DNA of 64,000 nucleotides, from assembly GCA_030278955.1 (NCBI GenBank), contig JAOANR010000001.1:44790890-44854889 (forward strand), read 5' to 3'. Every line of letters starts with the position of its first letter. Position 1 is the stretch's first letter. The notes under the pieces were generated by a model. That model saw nothing but the letters and a program-made list of their open reading frames with translations, was not told where the DNA came from and did not search any database. The DNA comes from Hygrophila difformis. Lineage: Eukaryota; Streptophyta; Magnoliopsida; Lamiales; Acanthaceae. Shown piece after piece: positions 42,680-55,703 of the stretch. The translations under genes and the position numbers were made by a program.

Positions 42680-44349
42680 TTATTTTAATCCCTAATATGT
42701 TGTACATTTTGACTATTATCCCTAAAGTTTTCAATTACTTATACTTTTTTATTATTTTATAATCATTTAAAACTTATATTTTCTTAAGTAATGTATTTTA
42801 AATTTTTATTGTGATTAGTTTTTAAGGACTTATATTTGATTTTATAAAATTAATTTTATAATTACGCTTTGATTACCTATTAATTTTTAAAATGGTATTT
42901 TAGTCCATAACATTTTATCCAATTTTTTCTTTTCCATATTGATTATGAAAAAAAGTTTGGTAGTTAATATTTTTGTTTAATTTAATTAAATTTTTATTAT
43001 TTTTTAATTCATTATTATTATAAGTCCTAAAATTAATTTTATACTCCGATACTAAATTTTTTAGGGGCATATTTTTTTAGCACATATTTATCATTATAAA
43101 TTATTTTTTCTATCTAGATAATTGTATTTATTATTTGAGAAATCTAATGAAATAAAAATTAGAAAAATAAAAAATCTGAAAAATAATGAAATTGAAATAA
43201 AAATTTTCAAATAAAACAAAATAAGAATCTAAATATAATTAATAATGGAATTATTTTCTAAAATTAAAAGATATTACAATAAATAGAATTTGATTTATCA
43301 TTCATTATATGTGATTTTATTTTATTAAATAGTATAATCTAATTTTATTAGTTAATAATATTTTTTGTATTTAAATTAAAAGAAAAATTAATTACTAAAT
43401 ACATTGTTTTCAAATTGTTGTCCCAATGCGAAAATTTTCAAATGTGAATGGGTGGAATGAGATTATTTTCAAATTTTTAGGACCAAAATGAGATATTTTT
43501 TGAATTGATGAGGTCGAATTTGATATTTTGAAAGGTAGAAGGGTAGAAATTTAAAACTAAATAAAAAAAATTTAGATGTATTTTTTGTAAAAAAGAAAAA
43601 AAAATGGTACAAATGACCAAACTTGTTAAGTTTAGGGTTATGTTTTGGGAATAGGTCAAATAATAATTAGTTATATTATATATTTATGTTTAACTGTTTA
43701 CTTTAGGCTATTCTTTGTGAAAAATAAAATTGTAAATGATGTTTGATTGAATTTACATGTTTTGTACCATGTTTGGACATGCAACATGATCACTTAATAA
43801 CAGAGTTTTCTAATACTCTTTTACAGTACTCTAAATTTCATATACATTTTTATTTCATATTGAAATAGATAAGGATTACTGGATAAATATATATTTTTCT
43901 TTTATGATTAAATAGATAAAGATTACTGGATTAATGATATTATGTCTAATAATTAAATTATGATTTGTAGTCTTTTTTTGTTTTTCTTTCTTTTCTTCTT
44001 TAAAAAGAACAAAACATTATGTATAATTTGTTTAGAATGGTATAAAAAATTTTAGGTGATTAGTCGTTTTATATTAATGAATATTTTTAGGATCTTACAC
44101 CATATTTTTAATGAAATATTTTTATTTAAAATATGGTTATTACATTCTTATATTGATATAGGATTATATATTTTTTAGACATAAATTTAACCTAATAAAT
44201 TTATATTTAATATTAATATTTTTTAAATATTATGTAATATCTATACAATCAAATAATTTATATATATAGTTGTAATCAATTATATCTTTTTATAATACTT
44301 ATGAAGATTTTTTCAATATTTTGTGATATTAATAGATAGTTTTATTTTT

Positions 44350-44985
44350 CTAAAGATAGATATTGATGATGTGTCTGATGACGTGGCATTACTCAGCGAT
44401 TACTCAGCAATTATCAGGCTGCCTACGTGTTTTAATAAGAACCTTTGATGTAAAAATAAGTGTATAATAACTGATTAAACCCTTAAAATTAAGAAGGATG
44501 AATTAAAATTAATAAGGACAAAGAGTCTGCACAGGCGAAAAAGTATTCAGGATTTATTATATAGATATTTGAAAATATAACATATTCAATTAAATAATAT
44601 ATATCGATCAAAAATTAAAGAATATATATTGGTTTAACTAAATCTATCATGATATCAAATATATTATAATTAATTTCCAATTTATATCATTTTCAAATAT
44701 ATGAAAAGATTTTTCAAGATTTTATTATACTAATAAATAGATTTATTACCTAAATATAAGATTTAAAATATTGAGTGACTTGGCAAGTAGGATGATTCAG
44801 CGCTGACGTGTAATTAATTTGGATGACTGTACGTTTCTGGATGATTAATCAGCATTTACGTGGCAACCCAATGCATAATTACAATATAACCCTTAAAATT
44901 TAAAAAGGATGGAATATATTTAATAAGGGCAATACAGTCTGATTATGCCAAAAAGTATTCATGATTTATTATATAGATAACTATA
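44350..44985. repeat. Two similar element ends in tandem
   Basis: Segments 44350-44570 and 44745-44985 share order and words: a GACGTGG/TGACGTG region, AACCCTTAAAATT, AATAAGG.CAA and a common close AAAAAGTATTCA.GATTTATT followed by ATATAGATA. They look like the 3' ends of two related elements inserted side by side. Confidence 0.5.
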
Positions 44986-45138
44986 CAAAATCTCTCCAAA
45001 TTTCTACGGATTTCGTCAAGTCAATCAAACTCTACATAGAGTCTGCACAAAATCAACCAACTCTACGTGGAGTCCATAGAGTTTCTAAATCGACGGACTT
45101 TTTAAAATTCATAAAAATCTGAAACGAATACACCCCTA

Positions 45139-45567
45139 TTAATTGTTGACATTGAACTATTTTAAAAATGTCATATTTGGAAATTAGCCATTGTTGTAAT
45201 TAATTATGTGGGTAATAAAATTAGTTAAAATTAGCAGTTTGACAATTTTGAGGCCAATTTTTTGCCTAGAATAAACTAATTCCAAAATACTGCATTTTTA
45301 TAGCGGTTTTAAAAAAGAGCTAATTGAACACTATTTAGAGTTGTTTTATTTTATAAATAAGCTGATTTATTTCTATTTGCCTCGAATAAACTAAATTTAG
45401 TTGTTTTGTCAAATATGACCTATATCTTTGCTCGTTAATTTTTACGTAGAGTATCATTTCAGTTTTTAATATTGTGTACATTCTTATTTATTTTTTGGGA
45501 AAATTGTTTATACTATTTTGTCGTCTTTTGCGAAATAGTACAAGTGTTCTAACAACCCCACATTAAC
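45139..45567. other. AT-rich spacer
   Basis: Nothing recognisable. Confidence 0.5.
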
Positions 45568-45599
45568 TTGTTATATAGGGTCAGGTGGCTCCAAGGATT

Positions 45600-47465
45600 C
45601 CCTATGTACATATTACGGATAGTCGGCTCAAAGTTAATGAGGTTTTTATTAATGGAATTTGGCGAAAGGAGCTTCTATACACACCGCTACCCGAGGATAT
45701 GGGTTGCTGAGATTTCCCGTCATGGACCTTTATCTTACACCCGCTTGTAGAGGACCAGTGGAGATGGTCAGGTACTTCGGATGGAGAGTTCTCGGTTAAA
45801 TCCGGTTATTCTTGGTTAATAAATCGTCGGGGACTTCAATCTGATAAGGATCGGGCACGGGCCTGGAAGATTCAAGCTCCTGAGAAGATTAAATTCCTGA
45901 TTTGGCTGATGACACATAATTCCCTCTCCACGAATGACTTGCGCTTTCGACGTGGTTTAGCTTCTTCACCATTGTGTATGATTTGTGGGGAGGAGCCAGA
46001 AACTATACGTCACCTATCTTTCAGATGCCCCTGGGTTGTATCTTGCTGGAGCTCGCTTGGTGTGCTTGTCGGGGTTCTATGGCAGTTACAGGATATAGAT
46101 GCCCGTGCTGCGCTTCGAAATATTTTTCGCAGCTGGAATGGTCACCATTGGGCCCTTCTGATCTTTGGTGTATATGGAGAACTCGTAATGCTTGGTGTTT
46201 GAGGGGAATCCAAGTCTCTGTGGAAGGGACCTTGAGAGCTGCACGTTATCTTGGTAGGCTTCTGGAGAGAGCTTTCCCTTCCAAGGTTCGATCAGTAACC
46301 CCTCGTTATGTCTGCTGGAACTCTTTGCAAAATTGCAATATCATGGCATCATCTTGCATGTTGATGGAAGTTCTCTTGGCAACCCGGGATCCGCGGGCTT
46401 TGGTAGTGTTATTCGGGATGAAAATGGACAATGGATCGAGGGCAGGGGCGGACCTATTTGGGGGCCTGGTGGGGCCCAGGCCCCCCCATTTTTTTTTTAT
46501 ATATATATATGGTATATATACTACATACTTATATTTATATCATATATATATGTTCCTATATGTATACATATATACATTTTTTATTTTCTAGATTTAATGA
46601 TTCCATGTCATTTATTTTTACTTCTCTAATTCAAGTTAAAATTTATAAATTATTTTAAATTTTTCTTTAATTCTAGTAATCTAATTGTAAAATTCTCTAT
46701 ATCAATTATTTATGAAAACTGTCAACTAGTGGGTTGTTTAATTATTTCGATGACTATGTTCTATTTTAAAAACATTGCCCCTTCTAATATCTTAAAATAT
46801 AATTATAAATTTTTAATATCTCTATAACACATATAACACTATCATAAAAAAATTTAAAACACACAAAAAATAATTAATTTCATTTATTTTAATTAAATCA
46901 TGCACAAGGAATCTAACACTTATATAGTTATTTACAAATTTGTAAAAAAATTACATAAAAAAAATTGCATAGAAGAGCCGATTTACATTGCGTTACTGTA
47001 TGTATGAAATATAAAAAAAAAAATCTAGTGGAAAAAACACATTACTCATGAAAAAGTATAGAATTAGGACCCCCTATACATAAATTCCTGGGTCCGCCTC
47101 TGATCGAGGGTTTCTCAGGGTCTATTGGTGTGGCCTCAAATCTTAAGGCGGAATTGTATGGGATTCTACATGGTATTCAACGCCTTAGTGCTTTGGGAAT
47201 GGAAAATGCGTGTTGTTTTTCCGACTCTCTAGAGGCGCTAAACTTAATACGTCATGGGACTTCTCAAGGACACTGGCTGAAGCCGCTTCTCATGCGCATT
47301 TCTGATCTTCTGGACTCCCATCCGGGATACAGTGGTTCCACATTCTTTGTGAAGGCAATGCGGTGGCAGATTGGTTGGCTAAGAGAGGATCGAGATCGGA
47401 AGAGTTTTTCACGACCTGAGCCTTTCCGCCTAATGAGGTCAAACCACTTATCTCAGTTGATATAG
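45600..47465 (+). pseudogene. LINE ORF2 C-terminus: zinc-binding and RNase H domains
   Basis: The plus-strand frames give FSVKSGYSWLINRRG, WKIQAPEKIKFLIWL and CMICGEEPETIRHLSFRCP, the RT zinc-binding (zf-RVT) module of plant LINEs with its C, C, H, C ligands. After a frameshift comes RNase H (LHVDGSSLGNPGSAGFGSV), cut at 46442 by the hAT. It continues after 47110 with GSIGVASNLKAELYGILHG and CFSDSLEALNLIRHG, carrying the catalytic Glu and second Asp. An early stop near 45705 and the frameshift make it dead. Confidence 0.85.
46443..47102. mobile_element. hAT element inserted in the LINE
   Basis: 660 bp with inverted termini CAGRGGCGGACC and a perfect 8-bp duplication ATCGAGGG (46435-46442 and 47103-47110). 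The left arm has a GGGGGCCTGGTGGGGCCC palindrome-like stretch. No transposase frame, so it is non-autonomous. Confidence 0.9.
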
Positions 47466-47581
47466 CTTGGGTTTCGTTTCCTAGATTCTAGTTTCTTTCC
47501 TCCTGTCCTTCTGTAGATTTTTTAGCTTTTTCCTTTGCCAACGCTTACGGAGTTTCTTATCCAAAAAAAAGTTGTTATATA

Positions 47582-48206
47582 CATTGGGAGATTGTCAGAG
47601 TTCAGAAACACAAGACTTTGCATATTAACCGGAATCATTATGCTATGATTAAATGTTTTTTAGTGTATAATTTGGTATCTCCAGACTTTATTGATCTCAA
47701 TATTAATTCATGAAAATTGGTAAATATCGAGATCTACGAAATTTTAAAAATACTCTATATTCGTTCACACGCATGCGAGAAATAAATTCAACACATTAAT
47801 TAACAAAAGAACAGTTTTGAATGTCGAAGACTTGGAAAACTGGATGATGGGAGCCTTGGGACGATGGAATAGTCCTAATAAATAAATTATTTTAATAATA
47901 AAAAATAAAAACAGTTGTGAATGTTAAATAATAGTAGTATAATATAATATATAGTGGTATACATTTAATAGATACTGGTGGTGGTTGCCGTAGACCGTAA
48001 GAGCAATATCCGGATTCAATAATAAGAAGATAATGTTATGCAAAAAATAATAAGAAGATAAAGGTGGCACAATGCTAAAACGATGAAATATAGACAGGAG
48101 AGCTCTAAAGGCTTCGGCCCACCACCGAAAAAAAAAAAAAACAAAGAAAAGGGACAAGAGAGCTTATGAGTTATGATTGAAATGGAAACTCACCTAAGCA
48201 ACTTGG
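47582..48206. other. Intergenic sequence
   Basis: AT-rich; no gene or clear repeat seen. Confidence 0.5.
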
Positions 48207-48527
48207 GATATGTTTGGGAAATAATTAGAGTTTAGCGTCTGGAGATTGGAGTTTAGAGTTTAGAGTCTGGAGTTTGAAATTAATTGTGAAAAATAGTTTT
48301 AAATTTGAAGAATGACGTTTGGTAATGGAATTTTAAATCAGAGTTTAGAGTCTGGAGTTCGGAAAGCTAAAAGTTGGGGGAGATGAGCGTTCAGAGTTTA
48401 GATATAGAGATTAAAATTTGGCGGTTACTGTAATTAGTGTTTACTATATATAGGATTTTAGACTATTTTTAGTATGAATTTTAAAAGCTAAACACTAATC
48501 GTTAGTGTTTGTTCCCAAATGCAGCCT
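48207..48527. mobile_element. Candidate MITE with TTTGGGAA termini
   Basis: The left side reads GGGATATGTTTGGGAA and the right side, on the complement, GGCTGCATTTGGGAAC. In between are repeated GAGTTTAGAGTCTGGAGTTT words. No clear target duplication. Confidence 0.5.
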
Positions 48528-48583
48528 TGATTCAACAAGACAAGCGGTTTCCTTCGAGTGGGTCCAATGATACAAAAGCATCC

Positions 48584-48840
48584 GGGTGTGGTTTGTGTGC
48601 TGTCAACAGCACATACTGGCAAGAAATGGAATGATGGATATGCATAGAAAAATGATGTCAGAGCAATGAAAAATGATAACTGTGTGAAATGATGTGTGCG
48701 CATGAAAAAATATGATGAATATTATAAAATAAGCAAAATCATTTTTCATGGAGCTAACATCATTTTTCAAAGGGTGGCTATCATCTAACATGTACAGGCA
48801 AATTAATTGTCAGTCAGGAACCGGACTGCAAGCATCCAAT
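48584..48840 (+). repeat. Dispersed repeat family R1, copy 2
   Basis: Same family and orientation as 31146-31410, with the same GTGCTGTCAACAGCAC palindrome near the left end. Confidence 0.7.
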
Positions 48841-48959
48841 CTCCAATGATGGGAAATTCCAAAGAAATTAATGTTCACAAGGGGGTGAGAACACTTGATA
48901 TGCTCTAAAAATGACTTTTGCAAAATGGAAAAAATGTTCAATTCATTGTAGACTTGACC

Positions 48960-49145
48960 TTTCCCCATTGTTTTAAATATCCCCGAAATTTCAAATTTCG
49001 ACCGAAATTTCGGGTTTCGGGACACCCCAAAGCGAAATTTCACCTACAATATCTTTTTGCAAAATATCCATCGAAATTTCGTCCGAAACTCGATATTTCT
49101 CGATATTTGACCGAAATTTCCCGAAATTTCCCAAAATTTTTTATT
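48960..49145. repeat. CGAAATTTCG palindromic repeat cluster
   Basis: About eight CGAAATTTC or complementary GAAATTTCG words in 180 bp. Such clusters occur in plant non-autonomous DNA transposons; no termini are defined here. The following 200 bp to 49345 hold nothing recognisable. Confidence 0.6.
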
Positions 49146-49345
49146 TTTCTTTTAGAAAAATATCTTTTCTAAATTCTAAAAATATATTTTTAAAAAAATT
49201 AGAAATTAAAGTTTATGTTTCGACACATATTGATTATGTCATTCAATTAACTTGTTCTCATCGATTTTAAATCTCCTATCAATAACATGGTGCACGATAT
49301 CAACAATATTATTAGCATGGTATATCATTGAATGAGTATTGTTAG

Positions 49346-50259
49346 TGTTGGGAACCAGTTTTGAGCAAATGTGTTCACAACCGATGTCTGAACTACTTTG
49401 TTGGACCAACCACATCAGCAGGCGACAAACTATTTAAGGGAAGAGACGCTGGCGAATCTGCTCTGGTATTATTCCCAACGGCTAGCTGATTCCCTGCCCG
49501 GATCTTGCACACGAAGTATGGAAACCAAGATCTCTTAATCCGGGCAACTTCATTCTAAGGATCCGCACATTTATGGAAAGTAAATCTTCAGCCTTAGAAC
49601 GGAGGAAAGATGATTCTCTTCAAATAGGACGGCCAAGGGGAGAATCTGTACGACGCATTGTTCACTTAAACCCTTGTGCAATCGAAAGCTATTGTGAAGA
49701 GAAAAATCATATTCCTTTCGTGTTCATGAGTTTATCATCTTGAAGGAAGAAATCCGATCAACACTTCCTCGGGTGGATTGATCGATAGTGTGCCACTGTG
49801 TGCTTGATTGAAGTAGACGAATTCAATCATGGCTTTCGAGGAGTCATCAACTCAAGAGCTTTAAACGATAGATCAAAGAAGGAGACTCCCCAACAGGTTT
49901 CAACCAAGGGCAACTTGAAGGAGGAGCCTTCAAGGAATTGAAGCAAGGTCGGGGAGATCTTCACCAAGGCAGGGGGAGTGCCTTGGTCCGACAATTCAGT
50001 CCGCTTGGTGATTGGAGTTGGGCGTGACTAATCACTATTGTTTGGATCGAGGATCAAGTTAAAACAATTAGTGAATCTCCTGGATTGGTATCCCCCAGAT
50101 GTAGGCTTGTGCCGAACTGGGTCAACAAACCTTGAGTTCGTTATCTTTACAGTTTATTTACTTTCCGCTGCATAATATCTTAAACTGTTTAACGTGTCCA
50201 CGAAAGGTGTTTGAACTAGTTTACATGACTACTAAATTGGTTATCCACGCGACCTAACA
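49346..50259 (+). repeat. 5' LTR of SIRE-like Copia
   Basis: It begins TGTTGGGAACCAG and ends ACCTAACA. A TATTTAAG TATA-like site is at 49431-49438, and the SIRE-type CTGGATTGGTATCCCCCAGA segment is at about 50080. Confidence 0.8.
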
Positions 50260-50261
50260 AT

Positions 50262-50273
50262 TGGTATCAGAGC
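50262..50273 (+). other. Primer binding site (initiator Met tRNA)
   Basis: TGGTATCAGAGC two bases after the LTR end. Confidence 0.92.
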
Positions 50274-50308
50274 CACACGCTCTGCAAGCGAGATCCAGTC
50301 TCAAAGTC

Positions 50309-52180
50309 ATGGATAGACAAGGAGGTTCAGTAACCAGACCACCACTGCTCGATGGATCAAACTATGCCTACTGGAAAGACCAAATGGAGGCGTTTCTCAT
50401 TGCACTAGATGAAGGGGCATGGGACGCAGTGGAGAATCAATATCATCCTCCAATAGTTGAAGAAGATGGCGTGAAAACCTTCAAACCAAGGAGTGAATGG
50501 ACTGCCGCAGAAAAACTTGCTGCATCAAAGAATTCTAAAGCCCTGAATGCCATTCACAATGCACTCACGAAAGATCAGTACAGACTCATTGCACGATGCA
50601 AGATTGCTTACGATGTATGGACTACATTAGCCAATACCTACGAGGGTATGGCTCCGGTAAAGAAATCTAGAATCATCACTCTTGATGCTCAATTTCATAA
50701 GATTTCTATGGATGATAATGAAACTGTCGGCCGATATATTGGTCGCATTCGTGATCTAACCAACCAAGCTCTTCAGCTTGGCAAAGTGTACTCTCAACAG
50801 GACATTGTAGGTAAATCATTGGGACGCTTCCTTAAAGGTTCAATGCAAAGGTGGCTGCACTTGAATTATACAAAGACTTTGATAAACTACAGGTTGATGA
50901 ACTAATAGGAATCCTACAATCATGGGAAATGGATCACTGCCCTCGAAGCAAAAGCAAACCAGTAGCATTCAAATCAATGACCAATGATACGAGAGATTCT
51001 TCTATGGAAGATCTTGACGACTTCAGTGATGAAGAAGAACTGGCCATGCTATCCAAAAGACTGAATCAGATTCTCAAAAACCGTAGATCGAGATTCAACT
51101 CCTCCATAAAGAAGGATGCCGGAGCCTCAAATGTCAGATCTACTCAGAAGGGATCTAAGCCATTTGACAAAAATAAATCCAAATCTTCCAGATCTGAAGA
51201 CGACAAAGAAATCATTTGCTTTGAATGCGGTGGAAGAGGCAATATAAAAAGAGATTGTGCAAATCTCAGACCAAAGGAGTCTAGCAAGTCATATCAAGTA
51301 ACCTTTAGTGACTCAGAAGATGAGAAGGAGTCCAATGAAAGCGGTTCTGACTATGGAGTAGCATTAGTTGGAACATGGGATTTAGACAGCGAGAATGAAC
51401 AGGATTCAGGTATATCACACAACTCCGTCAATATGGTTTCCTCTAACATGGTGAACTCTTCTCTTTACAAGGAACAGGAGGAAAGCATTGCTAAACTCAA
51501 CATACTCTATAAGGAGACTTTTGAAAAACTGGATATAGCTATTGCTGAGTCGGTAGAACTACAAATTCAGAATGAAAATAGAATGACTCAGATCAAAAAT
51601 CTCGAAGAGAAGAATCAAGCACTTGAAAAGGAGCTCGAAACACTGTCCAAGCAGTTGGATGAACTCCTTGAAAAGAATGCTGAACTTCAAAAGGATAATG
51701 ACTATTTGGAAGATGAAAAGAGCGACTACAGACTCTGGTACCACAGCATGTGTGGAAGGAAAGATGCTTTTCATACAGAACTTACTGAGGTTCAACAAAA
51801 GCTCGCCAAAGCAGAAGAGACTCTTACTGCTCTAAACAAGGGCAAGGCAAAGCTGGATGACGTCATAGCCATGGGAAGATCTAGTGGAAATAAACAAGGC
51901 ATCGGATATCAAACATCGACTTCAAAAAGAGAACACAAAAGCAAATTTATGTCAGGAGGTATGCTAGGCGACCAAAGAACAATCAAGAAGTCTCAACATC
52001 CAACTAGAAGAAGCAAGTGGACAAAAAGACCTCCTCCCCTCATCCCGCTGTGATTACTGCAAACTTGAAGGTCACAAAACTAAGAATTGTGGCATCTTAG
52101 TCAAACACCTACAAGAAGGCAAACCTGTTGTCTGGCCGAACGACAAGATCAAGATGAAGCTGATCTCCATCAAATGTGAA
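50309..52180 (+). pseudogene. SIRE-like gag, frameshifted
   Basis: The ATG at 50309 (MDRQGGSVTRPPLLDG) fits better than the upstream TTG. The Gag core runs to about 50830, where a frameshift (and a TAA in the continuing frame) moves coding to a second frame through 52053. That frame has a zinc knuckle reading CFECGGRGNIKRDC, with the His ligand replaced by Asn, then an acidic stretch and a heptad-rich coiled coil of about 110 residues (51480-51850). After another shift near 52040 a second, intact knuckle CDYCKLEGHKTKNC appears. Gag would bind RNA and assemble particles; this copy is broken in at least two places. Confidence 0.82.
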
Positions 52181-55100
52181 TGGATGCCCAAAGCTCAGAA
52201 CAGATGTCATGTGATAGTGGGTGCTCCAAGCACATGACTGGTGAAAGGAACCTGCTGAAACACTACAAAGAAATTGATGACGGATTTGTTGTCTTTGGAG
52301 ATGGCAAAAAGGGTGTATTAGTCGGACAAGGAACCATTGAAAACAAGGGCTCACGAGATCTATCTCCTGTATTCCTTGTAGATGGACTTCAAGCCAACTT
52401 GATCAGCATCAGTCAATTATGTGATGAGGATCTTGTGGTTCAGTTCACCAAGAAAGACTGCCAAGTCTTCAATCAAAATCAAGAATGCATCATGAGAGGT
52501 TTGCGCTCTAAAAATAATTGTTATCACCTTGTTCAAACATGCAATTTTGGTACAGCTGCAGGTGAAAATCAAATCATGCTATGGCACGAGAGGCTTGGTC
52601 ATATCAACTTCAAGGATCTTATTAAACTCAGTAGAACTGAAGCTGTCAAAGGACTTCCTCACTTCAAGAACTCTAGTAGTGAGTTTTGTGATGAATGTGC
52701 CAAAAACAAACTACACAGGAGTTCACATAAGTTGTCTGAACAACTCGGATCAACCAACTGCCTGGACCTTCTTCACATGGATCTCATTGGTCCCACTGAG
52801 GTTGAAAGCTTGGGAGGTAAAAGATATATTTTTGTGTGTATTGATGATTACTCTAGATACACTTGGGTAGACTTTCTCAGGGAAAAAGGCGATGCATTCA
52901 AAGCGTTTGAAAAGCTGTGCAACCGAGTCATGACCGAACGAGACACCAACGTAAAAAGGATTCGAAGTGATCATGGTCGTGAATTCGAAAACCAGTCCTT
53001 TAAAGAGTATTGTACAACCCATGGAATCAAACATGAATACTCGGCACCAAAAACCCCGCAACAAAACGGAGTGGTTGAAAGAAGAAACCGGACCCTGCAA
53101 GAGATGTCAAGGGTGATGCTTAACTCAAAGAATGTGGTAGAATTCCTTTGGGCAGAAGCCATCAACACAGCTTGCTACACCATAAACCGTGTCTACCTAA
53201 GGCCAAATTCTCTTATGACCCCATATGAGATTTGGAACGGTAAAAAGATATCTATCACCTATTTCCATATTTTTGGTAGCAAATGTTTTGTCCTAAATGA
53301 CAAGGAACATGTTGGAAAGTTTCAAGAAAAAAGCAATGAAGCGATATTTGTGGGATATTCTACCACAAGTCGATCATACAGAGTGTACCTTCCCAAGACC
53401 AAAAAGGTGCTGGAGTCCACGAACGTGACCGTAGAAGACATGCCAAGTAAGGAGGATGCTCAACCTAACGAAGATGAAACTCCTAGCTGTCAAGATGTTG
53501 ATCAAAACAGTACTATACAAACCACCTCTGATGCAACATCCACCGAAGGAGTCCAAACGCCCAACATGGACACCAGGTCATGTGAAGCAGAGCCTCAAAA
53601 GGATCTAAATGGACGCATTCACAAGCACCATGACCCTGAAGACATTTTAGGTGATGTAAATGAAAAGAGGAAGACTCGTGGGAAAAAGATCGACTTCAAA
53701 GAACTAGCAGGCCTACACTGCTACACTTCAAAGATCGAACCCTCCAAAGTGGAAGAAGCCCTTCAAGATGAACACTGGATTAATGCTATGCAGGATGAAC
53801 TACTTCAGTTCGAAAGAAATGAAGTCTGGACCCTGGTTGAAAGACCTCAAGACAAGAACATAATTGGAACCAAGTGGGTCTTCCGCAACAAAAGTGATGA
53901 GAAGGGAAACATCACAAGAAACAAGGCGAGATTAGTTGCTCAAGGTTACACTCAGGTCGAAGGAGTGGACTTTAGTGAAACATTTGCTCATGTAGCAAGA
54001 CTTGAAGCAGTCCGGCTCCTACTGTCCATCGCATGCTCGCTAAGTTTCAAGCTCTACCAAATGGACATCAAAAGTGCCTTCCTAAATGGCTGGCTCAATG
54101 AAGAAGTATATGTAGAACAACCCAGAGGATTCGAAGACCCCCATCATCCTCAACATGTCTATAAACTCAACAAGGCACTCTACGGCCTGGAACAAGCTCC
54201 CAGAGCTTGGTACGAAAGGCTCTCCAAGTACCTGCTTGAACATGGATTCGAAAGAGGAAGCTTGGACAAGACTCTCTTTATCAAAAGAGAAAGCAAAGGG
54301 ATCCTCATCGCTCAAGTCTACGTTGATGACATTGTCTTTGGATCAACGCATCATGTGCTCAAAGATCAATTCATCGAAATAATGGGTAAGGAGTTCGAAA
54401 TGAGCATGGTAGGGGAACTAACTTATTTCCTCGGCTTGCAGGTTGCTCAGAAGAAAGATGGGATATTTCTAAGCCAAACCAAGTATGCCCGAAACATTGT
54501 TAAGAAGTTTGGCATGGAATCCAGCAAACCCGTCCGAACGCCTATAGGGACTAATGACAAACTGAGCAAAGATCCCAGTGGCCAAAGTGTTGATCAGAAA
54601 CTCTATCGAAGCATCATTGGAAGCCTTCTATACCTAGCTGCAAGTCGACCAGACATAAGCTATGCAGTAGGAGTCTGTGCTCGTTATCAAGCCGATCCCA
54701 AGGAATCTCACCTGAAAGCAGCCAAAAGAGTGATCAAATATGTCTCAGGGACCAGTGATCTTGGTATTTGGTACTCTAAAGAGTCTAATATTTCATTACT
54801 TGGTTATAGTGATGCAGATTGGGCAGGTGATGCGGACGACAGAAAAAGCACAACCGGAGGATGCTTCTATATCGGAACTAACTTACTTAGTTGGTATAGC
54901 AAGAAACAAAGTTCCATATCTCTCTCAACTGCTGAAGACGAATACATTGCCGCTGGAAGCTGTTGTGCACAATTGCTATGGATGAAGCAAATGATGGTGG
55001 ATTATGGAATCGATCAAGAAGTCCTCACCATACTTTGTGACAACAAGAGTGCAATCAACATCTCCAAAAATCCAGTTCAACATGGGAGAACTAAGCACAT

Positions 55101-55263
55101 TGAGCTCAGACACCACTTCATAAGGGATCTTGTTGAAGAAGGAATAGTGTCCATCCAACATGTCGGAACTACTGAGCAACACGCAGACATTTTTACTAAG
55201 GCATTAGATCGAGAGAGATTCGAAAAATTGAGAAGAGATCTCGGATTATGCACGATCTCCTAA
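52180..55263 (+). CDS. SIRE-like Copia pol polyprotein, intact frame
   Basis: 1027 residues without interruption. Protease motif [13 protein letters not shown] is near the start. The integrase has a [10 protein letters not shown]...CDECAKNK zinc module and DDE residues in [19 protein letters not shown] and [11 protein letters not shown]. The RT has [36 protein letters not shown] and [10 protein letters not shown]. RNase H has [20 protein letters not shown] and LCDNKSAI and ends [10 protein letters not shown]. Usual length for SIRE pol once gag is excluded. The frame is separated from gag by a frameshift, so it would not be made as a Gag-Pol fusion, but the enzymes look catalytically complete. 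Confidence 0.92.
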   Translation: MDAQSSEQMSCDSGCSKHMTGERNLLKHYKEIDDGFVVFGDGKKGVLVGQGTIENKGSRDLSPVFLVDGLQANLISISQLCDEDLVVQFTKKDCQVFNQNQECIMRGLRSKNNCYHLVQTCNFGTAAGENQIMLWHERLGHINFKDLIKLSRTEAVKGLPHFKNSSSEFCDECAKNKLHRSSHKLSEQLGSTNCLDLLHMDLIGPTEVESLGGKRYIFVCIDDYSRYTWVDFLREKGDAFKAFEKLCNRVMTERDTNVKRIRSDHGREFENQSFKEYCTTHGIKHEYSAPKTPQQNGVVERRNRTLQEMSRVMLNSKNVVEFLWAEAINTACYTINRVYLRPNSLMTPYEIWNGKKISITYFHIFGSKCFVLNDKEHVGKFQEKSNEAIFVGYSTTSRSYRVYLPKTKKVLESTNVTVEDMPSKEDAQPNEDETPSCQDVDQNSTIQTTSDATSTEGVQTPNMDTRSCEAEPQKDLNGRIHKHHDPEDILGDVNEKRKTRGKKIDFKELAGLHCYTSKIEPSKVEEALQDEHWINAMQDELLQFERNEVWTLVERPQDKNIIGTKWVFRNKSDEKGNITRNKARLVAQGYTQVEGVDFSETFAHVARLEAVRLLLSIACSLSFKLYQMDIKSAFLNGWLNEEVYVEQPRGFEDPHHPQHVYKLNKALYGLEQAPRAWYERLSKYLLEHGFERGSLDKTLFIKRESKGILIAQVYVDDIVFGSTHHVLKDQFIEIMGKEFEMSMVGELTYFLGLQVAQKKDGIFLSQTKYARNIVKKFGMESSKPVRTPIGTNDKLSKDPSGQSVDQKLYRSIIGSLLYLAASRPDISYAVGVCARYQADPKESHLKAAKRVIKYVSGTSDLGIWYSKESNISLLGYSDADWAGDADDRKSTTGGCFYIGTNLLSWYSKKQSSISLSTAEDEYIAAGSCCAQLLWMKQMMVDYGIDQEVLTILCDNKSAINISKNPVQHGRTKHIELRHHFIRDLVEEGIVSIQHVGTTEQHADIFTKALDRERFEKLRRDLGLCTIS

Positions 55264-55703
55264 AATCCCTGCAATCACTAGAATAAGTTTTATTTTTGTG
55301 CAATTTCCATATTTTGTGCAATTTTATATTTTATTACCTTAATTATGTTATTCTAAATATTTGGTTAAGTATATTCCGCAGGATTCCCTTACTAAGGAAG
55401 TTACTCTCCACAATTTCAAAATTCAAAATTGATGTAACAGCCCGAACTGCCAAAAGATGGGGCGGGAACGGTTATCCGCATAACACCATTCAAAAACGTG
55501 ATGATTGCAGTTTTTGGGAAGTTGTGATCTTCTTACCATATTCTAATCAAGGGAAGTTGTTTATTATCTCTACAGATTTCATTGACATCTTATTTCCTTC
55601 TGCATTCTCTAACTCTCGGCCTCAAATATTCTCTCAAGTTTTTCTTCTAAACACACATTCGCCCGCACTTGCTCTTGCCAAAAGATTTTCTCTTTCAGCT
55701 ACA
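55264..55703 (+). other. Spacer between pol and the 3' ORF
   Basis: A T-rich spacer then a GC-richer stretch (GATGGGGCGGGAACGG near 55460) and a pyrimidine-rich leader-like run before the ATG at 55704. The same order is seen before the 3' ORF at 7521, so it may hold an internal promoter. Confidence 0.4.

Larger units (their letters stand above)
42002..45136. mobile_element. Unclassified TIR element, about 3.1 kb
   Basis: The left end starts GGGGGTATGTTGGAT and the right end, on the complement, GGGGTGTATTCGTTT, with TA on both outer sides. The left subterminal region has three tandem modules (GTATTCAATAYAGATTTTAAAA, about 40 bp each, 42040-42185). No transposase frame is seen, so it is non-autonomous or a composite. 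Confidence 0.45.
45578..47571 (+). mobile_element. 5'-truncated LINE
   Basis: It is flanked by a 10-bp duplication TTGTTATATA (45568-45577 and 47572-47581) and ends in an A8 tail. Without the hAT insertion it is about 1.3 kb and contains only the C-terminal part of the LINE ORF2 and the 3' UTR, the usual result of incomplete target-primed reverse transcription. Confidence 0.88.
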
